Shown here: positions 1 through 6,346 of the stretch, one piece after another
Position numbering within the stretch: the stretch's first letter is position 1
Layout: every line of letters starts with the position of its first letter
Source of the DNA: Clostridia bacterium
Lineage (GTDB): Bacteria; Bacillota; Clostridia; UMGS1810
Assembly: GCA_017503945.1 (NCBI GenBank)
Contig: JAFVSB010000111.1
Location: forward strand, 1-6,931
DNA length: 6,931 bases
Direction: 5' to 3'
The notes under the pieces: model-generated
What the model was told of the DNA's origin: nothing
The model's input: only the letters and a program-made list of their open reading frames with translations
Databases searched by the model: none
Program-made: the position numbers and the translations under genes

Positions 1-89
1 ACTGTATAATTTAGATGGTAAGATAATTTAGTAATTGCGATACATAAGGTTTAGATGCAGAACTTTTTGGTGGCAACTTCTAAAAATTT

Positions 90-182
90 CTATTTTAACA
101 ATCTTCTAAAAAAACCAATAAGAAAAGATATACCAAACGTAAAAATCCCTGCCAAACATCCTCCGTTATTCTTTTTCGACAT
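90..182 (-). CDS. Small hydrophobic protein, 30 aa, putative single-pass membrane peptide
   Basis: A 30-codon ORF, ATG at 182-180 and TAG at 92-90. The peptide begins MSKKNNGGCLAG, continues with a hydrophobic run of about 14 residues (IFTFGISFLIGFF, residues 13-25) and ends in RRLLK. Positive charges at both ends of a short apolar segment suit a small membrane or membrane-surface peptide. The main support is translational: GAGGTGAT (plus positions 189-196) matches eight bases of the anti-Shine-Dalgarno complement and sits 7 nt before the ATG. It starts 53 nt after the stop of the 322-residue protein and could share its transcript; a lone TATAAT at 230-235 has no convincing -35. I recognise no family. 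It could be an unannotated small membrane protein, a toxin-like peptide or a chance ORF. The frame and ribosome binding site are seen; the membrane location is inferred. Confidence 0.5.
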   Translation of the reverse strand: MSKKNNGGCLAGIFTFGISFLIGFFRRLLK

Positions 183-186
183 AATC

Positions 187-207
187 TAATCACCTCGTAA
201 TCACTCG
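187..207 (-). repeat. Imperfect tandem repeat covering the ribosome binding site of the mini-ORF
   Basis: On the minus strand, CGAGTGATTA (198-207) is followed directly by CGAGGTGATTA (187-197). The two units differ by one inserted G. The downstream unit carries the strong Shine-Dalgarno GAGGTGAT, and the upstream unit gives a weaker version. It may be slippage or a small duplication; no function is claimed. Confidence 0.45.
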
Positions 208-235
208 TATCAAGTAAGGGGCAAAAAACATTATA

Positions 236-1204
236 TTATTTGCTTGAAAGTTTATTTTTACCGTATTTTTTTGCAAAATATTCTTTGCCTAACAGCCACA
301 AATATTGATCTATTTGTTTCAAGTTGTAATTTTCTAACTCATAATATTTTCTAAAATCTATAAGAATACTTTTAAAACGGCTATAATTTTTCAAATCGTC
401 ACTTGAAAAAACAGAAAACCCATCAACCATTCTAAAATGCCTCAGAACAACATCCACATAACTATCATATATTGGAAAATCAACAGGGTTATGATGACTG
501 CAATATTTTGTTGCAAAAGAATAGAAATTCATAACTTTGCTTTTAATTCTAACCTTTTTGATATCATCAACTAATGTTTCATCCCCAACAGACAATCGTT
601 CGTCAATTTGCAAATGCAGTATATGCTTTGCTACCGGATATATCGAAAAAATATTCGTACTATAAAAATCATTGAGCGTAGAACATTTGAGAAGAACATC
701 TGTTATTTCTGTGTTTTGGGGACACAATTCAAAGAAAAGTTTGTCTAAAGCATCTTCTTGAAAATGATAATCCTCTAACTTTTTCCACTTTTCAAGATAA
801 TACTCTATTTGTTCAACAGAAGGTTTGGGAACAACAGTTTTTCTTTTTGTTGCTATTTTTTTCGATTGACTATAATTCGAATTATAAACAACATTTACAT
901 TGTCAGGAAAAATAAAATTCTTAAATCTTCTCAAATGTGATATATACCCATTCACGATTTTCCGAACATTTCCAGTGGAGTTTTTTGCAAGAATATTGGT
1001 CAATGTGTCCTTCGATTTTTTCTCAAAATCTGCTGATAAAACCGTGTCCCAAAACAGTTCTTTAGAACCATATCTCCACAAATAAAATGTATCGGTAAAA
1101 GAAGTACTAATGGTTGTTTTCGCAAGATTCTGGCTTAATAAGTATTTTTTATATATTGCTCTCAAATCATCATACGACAAGTGTTTCAACTCTTCAACAT
1201 TCAC
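236..1204 (-). CDS. Hypothetical protein, 322 aa, with integrase-SAM-like N-terminus and HhH/glycosylase-like C-terminal motif
   Basis: I do not recognise a named family. The frame extends to a TTG at 1237, but I chose GTG at 1204. AGAGAGGG (1211-1218) lies 6 nt before this GTG, whereas the TTG has no good ribosome binding site and overlaps the probable transcription start. Residues about 1-95 (LSYDDLRAIYKKYLLSQNLA, then TTIST, FYLW, GYISHLRRFKNFI) look helical and recall the core-binding domain of tyrosine recombinases, but there is no following R...HxxR...Y catalytic domain. Residues about 95-140 form a lysine-rich linker. The C-terminal third contains FYSFATKYCSHHNPVDFPIYDSYV and then IDQYLWLLGKEYF, a pattern I associate with helix-hairpin-helix/OGG-like glycosylase-fold proteins. 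No transmembrane segment is visible. Gene and start are well supported; a DNA-related role is inference only. The coding sequence is markedly A+T-rich compared with genes at 2644-5879. Confidence 0.8.
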   Translation of the reverse strand: MNVEELKHLSYDDLRAIYKKYLLSQNLAKTTISTSFTDTFYLWRYGSKELFWDTVLSADFEKKSKDTLTNILAKNSTGNVRKIVNGYISHLRRFKNFIFPDNVNVVYNSNYSQSKKIATKRKTVVPKPSVEQIEYYLEKWKKLEDYHFQEDALDKLFFELCPQNTEITDVLLKCSTLNDFYSTNIFSIYPVAKHILHLQIDERLSVGDETLVDDIKKVRIKSKVMNFYSFATKYCSHHNPVDFPIYDSYVDVVLRHFRMVDGFSVFSSDDLKNYSRFKSILIDFRKYYELENYNLKQIDQYLWLLGKEYFAKKYGKNKLSSK

Positions 1205-1241
1205 ACATTTCCCTCTCTTTCCAACAATATTCGTCAATCTT

Positions 1242-1270
1242 TATATAGTTAGTGCTGAGTTAGAACATAA
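1242..1270 (-). promoter_or_regulatory. Possible promoter for the 322-aa protein
   Basis: In the short gap after the DUF218 gene, the minus strand has TATATA (1242-1247) as a -10 candidate. A poor -35, TTATGT (1265-1270), lies 17 nt upstream. The expected start point near 1235 leaves a leader of about 30 nt before GTG 1204 and would exclude the TTG at 1237. Only the -10 matches consensus well. Confidence 0.3.
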
Positions 1271-1273
1271 AAA

Positions 1274-2017
1274 TCATCCACAAATTATCATTTTTATTAC
1301 CGCAAGGCTTTCTCTTAAAAAACAAGGCATAAGATTATACCATTGTAATCCTGCATGCATATGAGTAACATTTTTAAAGCCTGTATTTTTTGCGATAGTC
1401 GTGCCTCTAAAAACATGAAAATTGTTTGTTATAACAACTACTGAATAGTCATTTGTAAAATAATTATCAAGTATTTCTTTGGAATATTTCATATTTTCGA
1501 ATGTAGAGGTTGCTTTTTCTTCTTTAAGAATTTTGCTGTTATCAACACCATTTTGCACAAGATATTTTTCCATTGCATAAGCTTCGGTAACGGTTTCCTG
1601 CAATCCTTGTCCACCTGTAACAACAATTAAAGCGTCTGGATTTTTGTGATGATATTCTATTGCTTTATCCAAACGCATTTTTAATGGTAATGTCACCCTG
1701 TCTCCTCGAACACCCGCACCTAAAACAATAACTGCATCTTCATTATAATTCACATTATCAGAAAATCCGTAAATTGCTATAAAGGATATTAATGCAACTT
1801 CAACACATAAAACCAAAACAAATAAAATCTTGCAAAGCTTAAAAATTTTTATAGTTGTAAGACTCTTTATCTTTGAATAGAAAATACCTATGCAAAATGT
1901 AACAATTCCCAAAAATGCAACAAGCAAAACGCCAAGATTTAAGTTTGACATAATGCACAATATTAACCCATACACAGTAAGCACTGCACCAACCAAGGCG
2001 ATTGTTTTTGATTTCAC
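1274..2017 (-). CDS. YdcF/SanA-family (DUF218) membrane protein
   Basis: A 247-residue protein of the YdcF/SanA/ElyC-type DUF218 family. Members are linked to envelope functions such as cell-wall precursor metabolism or vancomycin tolerance, but the biochemical activity is mostly unproven. Three N-terminal membrane segments are visible (residues about 5-23, 28-47 and 61-84). The DUF218 domain follows (about 93-220) with its usual landmarks: AVIVLGAGV (95-103), LPLKMRLDKAIEY (110-122), VVTGGQG (132-138), TEAYAMEKYL (144-153), ATSTFENMKYSKEI (169-182) and VITNNFHVFR (195-204). The cytosolic or external side of the domain cannot be read from sequence. The start is GTG at 2017, supported by AAAGGAG 7 nt upstream. 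It lies 84 bp after the PsiE-like gene and may be cotranscribed, as I see no good terminator between them. The family assignment is firm; the physiological role is not. Confidence 0.9.
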   Translation of the reverse strand: MKSKTIALVGAVLTVYGLILCIMSNLNLGVLLVAFLGIVTFCIGIFYSKIKSLTTIKIFKLCKILFVLVLCVEVALISFIAIYGFSDNVNYNEDAVIVLGAGVRGDRVTLPLKMRLDKAIEYHHKNPDALIVVTGGQGLQETVTEAYAMEKYLVQNGVDNSKILKEEKATSTFENMKYSKEILDNYFTNDYSVVVITNNFHVFRGTTIAKNTGFKNVTHMHAGLQWYNLMPCFLRESLAVIKMIICG

Positions 2018-2101
2018 TTTATTACTCCTTTCAAAGACTTGCCCTTGCTAAAAAGCCTTTTTGCCCCGTGTATATCAAAGTTGGAGCCAGGTAATGTATA
2101 T

Positions 2102-2524
2102 TTATGACTTTATTTTATCAATTTCTATAAGACCATCGGGGGTTTCTACCATATCGTGACGATTTAGCAAAAATTTTCTTACAACAAAGAGTATTGCAAT
2201 AGCTCCGACAGTGATAATGTTTTCCACTGCAGATGCATGACCCACTATAAGCTGACGCGCAAGAGCAAAAGCCAGGACTTCAATAATTGTTTCGGGAGTA
2301 TGCTTACAAAGCATTTTTATAAGTTCGGCACCAATGGCAAGAGCAATTGCTTTATCTAAAATCACAACAAGTGAATCAATGCCATGCTTGAAAAACGAAA
2401 CATCAATCATATCTATCACTACCCGACCAGTCATAATAACAACTGCTATAGCCACAAGAAGTGATATAAGAAGTTCAATGATATAACTTATTTCAAACAT
2501 TTTGTCCTGAAGTTTTTTTCTCAT
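2102..2524 (-). CDS. PsiE-like (phosphate-starvation-inducible E family) small membrane protein
   Basis: A 140-residue integral membrane protein. About four hydrophobic segments can be drawn (residues about 11-38, 50-70, 78-95 and 100-117). The pattern LVVILDKAIALAIGAELIKML, then a charged turn, then ITVGAIAILFVVRKFLL matches the PsiE family layout, in which an acidic residue in one helix precedes a final helix ending in VRK. PsiE family members were named for phosphate-starvation induction in Escherichia coli; their function remains unknown and no Pho box is evident here. The open frame extends upstream to a TTG at 2560, but ATG at 2524 is preferred because AAGGAG (2532-2537) sits 7 nt before it and the extra residues look non-native. 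A strong candidate promoter lies at 2586-2613. Family membership is by pattern recognition, with moderate certainty. Confidence 0.75.
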   Translation of the reverse strand: MRKKLQDKMFEISYIIELLISLLVAIAVVIMTGRVVIDMIDVSFFKHGIDSLVVILDKAIALAIGAELIKMLCKHTPETIIEVLAFALARQLIVGHASAVENIITVGAIAILFVVRKFLLNRHDMVETPDGLIEIDKIKS

Positions 2525-2585
2525 AATATTTCTCCTTATTAAAATTAATTTTAATGTCAATTATTCTCATAAAATCTACTCATTA

Positions 2586-2613
2586 ATTATAATCCAAAAA
2601 CACGCATTTTCAA
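2586..2613 (-). promoter_or_regulatory. Sigma-A-type promoter for the PsiE-like gene
   Basis: The minus strand shows TTGAAA (2608-2613), a 16-nt spacer and a perfect TATAAT (2586-2591). This is the best housekeeping-type promoter in the window. The leader to ATG 2524 would be about 55 nt. The -35 lies in the loop and 3' arm of the preceding gene's terminator hairpin. Confidence 0.6.
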
Positions 2614-2638
2614 ATAAATATATTTAAAAATGCGTGTT
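2596..2638 (-). terminator. Rho-independent terminator after the DMT permease gene
   Basis: A perfect 12-bp stem pairs 2627-2638 with 2599-2610 (core ACACGCATTTT / AAAATGCGTGT) around a 16-nt loop. On the minus strand the 3' arm runs into TTTTT (2600-2596). It begins only 5 bp after the permease stop codon, the expected place for the end of the pfoR-like/sulfhydrylase/permease transcript. Confidence 0.75.
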
Positions 2639-2643
2639 GTTTA

Positions 2644-3543
2644 TCATTTATTGGTTAATTTTGTTGGAAGCTGAACTATGACTATTGCCACGAAGATTAC
2701 GGCGCAACCGACAATCTGAGTCATACTCATAACATCTCCCTGCAAAAGCCATCCGCCTACCACTGCAAACACAGACTCAAGGCTCATGAGAAGAGAGCCC
2801 ATCGTGGGCGAAATGTGCTTTTGCCCCACAATTTGAAAGGTGTATGCAATAGAGCATGATACAAAGCCTGAATATGCAAGATTGGGCCAGAAACACTCTG
2901 CCACCTGCGCCCAGGTGGGGCAATCTACAAAAAGCATTATGATGCAATCGATGATGCCAACCACAAGAAACTGAAGTGCCGAAAGTTTTACGCCATCTAC
3001 CTTGGGAGCAAAATGGTCTATCACAAGAATGTGGACTGCGAAGAAAAATGCACAAAGAAGCAGATATATCTGATTGACATTGAGGGCAAAGCTTCCGCAC
3101 AAAAGATACATGCCCACAAAGCACATCATCACACTGAGCCACACCTTACGCTCAATTTTCTGGTGAAGAAAAACTCCGAGTATGGGCACAAAGACAATGT
3201 AGATAGTGGTGATAAAGCCTGCCTCACCTGCTCCCTGCTTTATGCCGAGAGTTTGCAATGTACCTGCAGTGCAAAGCACAACGCCGCACCAAAAACCGCC
3301 TTTAAGCAAGTTGAGAGTCTGACTTTTGGTGGGTTTATAATAGGTGCCGTTTTTGATGTTGATTGCTTTAAGAATTAATATGACGGGTATGAGCGCAATT
3401 GCTCCCAGCAAAGATCGTATGCCATTGAAAGCAAAGGGGTCAAGAATATCAACACCCTCATTTTGGAAAACAAACGAAAATCCCCAAAGAATTGCTGCAC
3501 CAAGTAAAAACAAGGTGCCTACGATTTGATTTTTCTTTTGCAT
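2644..3543 (-). CDS. EamA-family DMT permease (drug/metabolite transporter superfamily)
   Basis: A 299-residue permease with ten predicted membrane helices arranged as two EamA repeats (residues about 8-148 and 156-292). The first repeat opens with AILWGFSFVFQ (17-27), a typical EamA start. The second contains the hallmark MGSLLMSLESVFAVVGGWLLQGD (248-270) followed by QIVGCAVIFVAIVIVQL. DMT permeases of this type export or import amino acids, nucleosides or other small metabolites; the substrate cannot be read from sequence. The ATG start at 3543 has AGAGG about 6 nt upstream, and only 12 bp separate it from the sulfhydrylase stop. Translation as part of the same message is therefore very likely, suggesting but not proving a substrate tied to sulfur amino acids. 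It is the last gene of its operon, followed directly by a terminator. Confidence 0.9.
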   Translation of the reverse strand: MQKKNQIVGTLFLLGAAILWGFSFVFQNEGVDILDPFAFNGIRSLLGAIALIPVILILKAINIKNGTYYKPTKSQTLNLLKGGFWCGVVLCTAGTLQTLGIKQGAGEAGFITTIYIVFVPILGVFLHQKIERKVWLSVMMCFVGMYLLCGSFALNVNQIYLLLCAFFFAVHILVIDHFAPKVDGVKLSALQFLVVGIIDCIIMLFVDCPTWAQVAECFWPNLAYSGFVSCSIAYTFQIVGQKHISPTMGSLLMSLESVFAVVGGWLLQGDVMSMTQIVGCAVIFVAIVIVQLPTKLTNK

Positions 3544-3555
3544 GAGCTACCTCTA

Positions 3556-4824
3556 TCAGATATTATCAAGAGCCTGCTGAATGTCGGCAATAATGTCATC
3601 TACATTTTCTATGCCTACAGAAAATCTGATAAGATCGGGTGTTACGCCTGCTGCTTCGAGCTCAGCATCATTGAGCTGACGATGAGTGTGGCTTGCAGGG
3701 TGAAGCACTGATGTACGGGCATCGGCAACATGAGTCACGATGGCTGCAAGACGCAGACTATCCATAAACTTAACAGCCGCTTCTCTGCCGCCCTTAACAC
3801 CAAAGGAAATAACACCGCATGAGCCGTTTGGCAGATATTTCTGCGCAAGGTCATAATATTTGTCATCTTTGAGACCGCAGTATTTTACCCAGGAAATTTT
3901 TTCATTGGCCGAAAGATATTCTGCCACTGCCTGAGCGTTGCTGCAATGGCGTTCCATGCGGAGGAAAAGGGTTTCCAAGCCAAGATTCAATAAAAATGCA
4001 TTGTGGGGGGAAGGGATGGAGCCAAGGTCTCTCATAACCTGAGCTGTGAGCTTGGTGATATATGCAGCTTTACCGAATTTTTCGGTGTAGGTGATACCAT
4101 GATAGGATTCATCGGGTGTGGTGAGACCAGGGAATTTGCCTGCAGCCTCCCAGTCGAAATTGCCGCTGTCTACAACTGCACCGCCCACGCTTGTGGCATG
4201 ACCATCCATATATTTTGTGGTTGAGTGAACAACGATATCGGCACCCCATTCAAAAGGACGGCAATTGATGGGTGTGGCAAAGGTGTTGTCTATGATGAGG
4301 GGTACATTGTGGCTATGAGCAATTTTTGCCCATTTTTCTATGTCGAGCACAACGAGTGCGGGGTTAGCGATAGTTTCGCCAAACATTGCCTTGGTGTTTT
4401 CACGAAAAGCCGCGTTGAGAGTAGCTTCGTCACTATCGGGGTCTACAAAGGTCACATCAATGCCGAGCTTTTTCATGGTTACACCAAAGAGGTTGAATGT
4501 GCCGCCATATACGCTTGAGGAACACACAAAATGGTCTCCTGCATGACATATGTTGAATATAGAATAGAAGCATGCTGCCTGACCAGATGAGGTGAGCATG
4601 GCTGCAACACCGCCTTCAAGGTCGGCAATTTTAGCAGCTACGGCATCATTGGTGGGGTTGGCAAGACGGGTATAAAAATAGCCGCTTTCTTCAAGGTCGA
4701 AGAGTTTGCCCATCTGCTCTGTGGAGCCATATTTCCATGTGGTGCTCTGATAAATGGGGAGCACTCTGGCTTCACCGTTTTCGGGAGTGTAACCTGATTG
4801 AATACATTTTGTTTCGATTTTCAT
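3556..4824 (-). CDS. metY: O-acetylhomoserine sulfhydrylase (PLP-dependent Cys/Met metabolism enzyme)
   Basis: A 422-residue cytosolic enzyme of the Cys/Met-metabolism PLP family (fold type I). It is expected to make homocysteine and acetate from O-acetylhomoserine and sulfide, giving direct sulfide assimilation into methionine. Visible landmarks: IETKCIQSGYTP (3-14), YQSTTW (25-30), the YxR...NPT substrate and phosphate-binding stretch YTRLANPT (51-58), SSGQAA (79-84), VPLIIDNTFATP (174-185), the cofactor-lysine motif VVHSTTKYMDGH with Lys204 and VGGAVVDSGNFDW, and a C-terminal RFSVGIENVDD. Length and the VDSGNFDW signature favour O-acetylhomoserine sulfhydrylase over cystathionine gamma-synthase or beta-lyase, which are usually shorter by a few dozen residues. 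I chose ATG 4824 over an upstream TTG at 4842 because GGAAAGGAAAC provides the ribosome binding site. The gap to the preceding gene is 26 bp, too short for a SAM riboswitch or T-box. Confidence 0.92.
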   Translation of the reverse strand: MKIETKCIQSGYTPENGEARVLPIYQSTTWKYGSTEQMGKLFDLEESGYFYTRLANPTNDAVAAKIADLEGGVAAMLTSSGQAACFYSIFNICHAGDHFVCSSSVYGGTFNLFGVTMKKLGIDVTFVDPDSDEATLNAAFRENTKAMFGETIANPALVVLDIEKWAKIAHSHNVPLIIDNTFATPINCRPFEWGADIVVHSTTKYMDGHATSVGGAVVDSGNFDWEAAGKFPGLTTPDESYHGITYTEKFGKAAYITKLTAQVMRDLGSIPSPHNAFLLNLGLETLFLRMERHCSNAQAVAEYLSANEKISWVKYCGLKDDKYYDLAQKYLPNGSCGVISFGVKGGREAAVKFMDSLRLAAIVTHVADARTSVLHPASHTHRQLNDAELEAAGVTPDLIRFSVGIENVDDIIADIQQALDNI

Positions 4825-4850
4825 AATATGTTTCCTTTCCAAAGAGAATT

Positions 4851-5879
4851 TTACAAATCAAGCTTGAGGTCGCCGTCTTTTATCCAGCCGATTTTTCTGA
4901 GAACATAAGCAAAAGCAGGAGTTAAAACAGCGGGAAGAACTATGCACACAAGCACAAGACCGAGCCAGTCAAATCCTGAACCGAAGCCCGATTCTGAAAT
5001 AAGACCTATGGGTCCTACCATGCCGCATGTGCCCATGCCAGATGCTACTGGGTTGTCAGCTGCAATTTTGAGCTTGAAAATGCATGTGGCAACAGGGCCT
5101 GTGATGGCAGCAGCGAGTGTGGGCGGAATCCATATGCGCACATTTTTGCAGATGTTGCCCATTTGGAGCATCGAAGTACCAAGACCCTGAGCAACAAGAC
5201 CGCCCCAGCGGTTTTCTTTGAAGCTCATCACGGCAAACCCAACCATCTGAGCACAGCAGCCTGCAGTGGCAGCACCGCCGGCAAGCCCTACAAGACCGAT
5301 TGAGGCACAAATTGCAGCAGAGCTGATGGGAAGAGTGAGCGCAATGCCCACAGTGACAGAAACCAAGATGCCCATCCAAAATGGCTGAAGCTCGGTAAAG
5401 CTCATGATAGCATTGCCGCAAGCCGTCATTATGTAAGAAATGGCAGGGCCGATGAGAAGCGAAAGAGCTGTGCCTATTGCAATAATAACGGTTGGAGTGA
5501 CGAGAATATCTATCTTGGTTTCTTTTGAAACAAGCTTACCTATCTCACATGCAACAAGAGTGATAACAAAAACACCGAGCGGACCGCCAAAGCCATTGGC
5601 GCAGTGACCAACCACACAAAGTGAAAAAAGCACAAGTCCGTTTGCACCAAGACTGCAACCTATGGCAATTGCCATGGCAGAGCCCTGCACGGCTTTGCAG
5701 TAGTTGCTCATCTGTGTGAAGAATTCAATACCTGTGTGAGTGCCGATGGTAGAAAAAATTGTGCCGATGAGAAGTGATGCAAAAAGACCCATCGCCATAG
5801 CAGAAAATGCATCTACAAAATATTTTTTGGCAGAAAGCGACACGCCTTTGCGCTTTACAAATGTCATTATAGCTTTCAT
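4851..5879 (-). CDS. PfoR-like PTS EIIC_2-family membrane protein
   Basis: A 342-residue, very hydrophobic protein with roughly eight to ten membrane segments, of the family known as PTS_EIIC_2 or PfoR (predicted membrane protein, putative toxin regulator). Conserved-looking stretches include TKIDILVTPT (121-130), QPFWMGILVSV (165-175), LTLPISSAAI (181-190), GGAATAGCCAQMVGFAVMSF (201-220), QGLGTSMLQMGNICKN (231-246), IWIPPTLAAAITGP (249-262) and GMGTCGMVGP (281-290). The length equals that of the usual full-length member. No IIA or IIB domain or partner is nearby, so a classical phosphotransferase role is unproven; the perfringolysin regulator name of clostridial homologues is also weakly founded. 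ATG 5879 is preceded by GGAGG (5888-5892) at 8 nt. It heads the tight cluster with the sulfhydrylase and DMT permease. Coding sequence is notably G+C-rich for this window. Confidence 0.88.
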   Translation of the reverse strand: MKAIMTFVKRKGVSLSAKKYFVDAFSAMAMGLFASLLIGTIFSTIGTHTGIEFFTQMSNYCKAVQGSAMAIAIGCSLGANGLVLFSLCVVGHCANGFGGPLGVFVITLVACEIGKLVSKETKIDILVTPTVIIAIGTALSLLIGPAISYIMTACGNAIMSFTELQPFWMGILVSVTVGIALTLPISSAAICASIGLVGLAGGAATAGCCAQMVGFAVMSFKENRWGGLVAQGLGTSMLQMGNICKNVRIWIPPTLAAAITGPVATCIFKLKIAADNPVASGMGTCGMVGPIGLISESGFGSGFDWLGLVLVCIVLPAVLTPAFAYVLRKIGWIKDGDLKLDL

Positions 5880-5929
5880 TATCTTAACCTCCGTATGTGT
5901 TTGTATAGTTAGTGTGCAATATATTTCGG

Positions 5930-5958
5930 ATTATATTGGATTACTTATTCACATATAA
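5930..5958 (-). promoter_or_regulatory. Possible promoter for the PfoR-like/sulfhydrylase/permease operon
   Basis: The minus strand has a perfect TATAAT (5930-5935) spaced 17 nt from a poor -35, TTATAT (5953-5958), which lies inside the end of the cupin gene. The expected leader to ATG 5879 is about 45 nt. No terminator separates the cupin from this operon, so read-through from the cupin promoter is equally possible. Confidence 0.35.
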
Positions 5959-6315
5959 ATACTCTGTATTTTCATCATGTGTGTCATCACGTTCAACCAC
6001 AAGTACACTTGTGCCTTCTTTGGTGAAAATATGATGCCACACACCTTTTGGAACATTATAAATTTTATGAGGCTCCATTTCAATTCTGTTAAGTTCTTCG
6101 CCAATAATTAATGTAGCCTCACCTGCAAGCAGAATAAAAACTTCATCACTATCATTATGACGCTCTACTTTTTTAAAATTTTCTTCCATAAAGGGTATGC
6201 CATGATTAATATAGGCAAGCATCCAACTGCCGAAATGCATTTCGGCCCAGACACTATCTGCTGTATGATAGTATACCTCAACGCCATGCTTGTCATCTCT
6301 GATTATGTTTCCCAT
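5941..6315 (-). CDS. Small single-domain cupin protein
   Basis: A 124-residue protein folding as one cupin barrel. Numbering from the ATG at 6318, the first cupin motif is ERHNDSDEVFILLAGEATLIIG (52-73), with His54 and Glu59 as probable metal ligands. The second is PHKIYNVPKGVWHHIF (83-98), with His95/His96 as the last ligand. The usual HxH of motif 1 is replaced by H-N-D, so metal binding may be altered. Such cupins can be sugar isomerases, dioxygenases or ligand-sensing proteins; I cannot choose. Two ATGs lie side by side (6318 and 6315). AAAGGGG is 3 nt from the first and 6 nt from the second, so I prefer 6315. A palindromic TTGAT-N4-ATCAA lies 31 bp upstream of this start. The next gene begins 61 bp downstream without an intervening terminator. 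Confidence 0.85.
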   Translation of the reverse strand: MGNIIRDDKHGVEVYYHTADSVWAEMHFGSWMLAYINHGIPFMEENFKKVERHNDSDEVFILLAGEATLIIGEELNRIEMEPHKIYNVPKGVWHHIFTKEGTSVLVVERDDTHDENTEYLYVNK

Positions 6316-6346
6316 CATTAACCCCTTTCTGTTTTGATGTTATTAT

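Noticed and set aside
55..189. Plus-strand ORF of 44 codons with AAGG upstream
   Set aside because: It lies antisense to the minus-strand mini-ORF, has a weaker ribosome binding site and a composition (poly-Phe, Lys, Pro) that looks like translated complement.
236..1204. Calling the 322-aa protein a tyrosine recombinase
   Set aside because: Only the N-terminal helical part resembles one; no R...HxxR...Y catalytic set is present.
1244..1254. 11-bp match TATAGTTAGTG shared with 5904-5914, both upstream of genes
   Set aside because: In about 7 kb several chance 11-mer matches are expected, and the distances to the two start codons differ.
2038..2066. Hairpin-like GCAAAAAGGCTTTTTAGC between the PsiE-like and DUF218 genes
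   Set aside because: The loop would be about four bases with an A-A mismatch and few G-C pairs, and no U-tract follows; not a convincing terminator.
2532..2560. TTGACA at 2555-2560 as a -35 for the PsiE-like gene
   Set aside because: At 17 nt spacing the -10 position falls on the AAGGAG ribosome binding site; the TTGAAA/TATAAT pair at 2586-2613 is far better.
2777..3378. Overlapping frames of about 121 codons inside the DMT permease gene on both strands
   Set aside because: They overlap a clear EamA permease, lack ribosome binding sites and show shadow-like Cys/His-rich or low-sense composition.
4825..4850. SAM riboswitch or T-box upstream of the sulfhydrylase
   Set aside because: Only 26 bp separate it from the previous gene, and the 61-bp gap before the PfoR-like gene shows no riboswitch structure.
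5056..5421. 121-codon Cys/His-rich minus-strand frame inside the PfoR-like gene
   Set aside because: It is an out-of-frame shadow of a well-supported membrane protein; the Cys and His come from shifted Gly/Ala codons.
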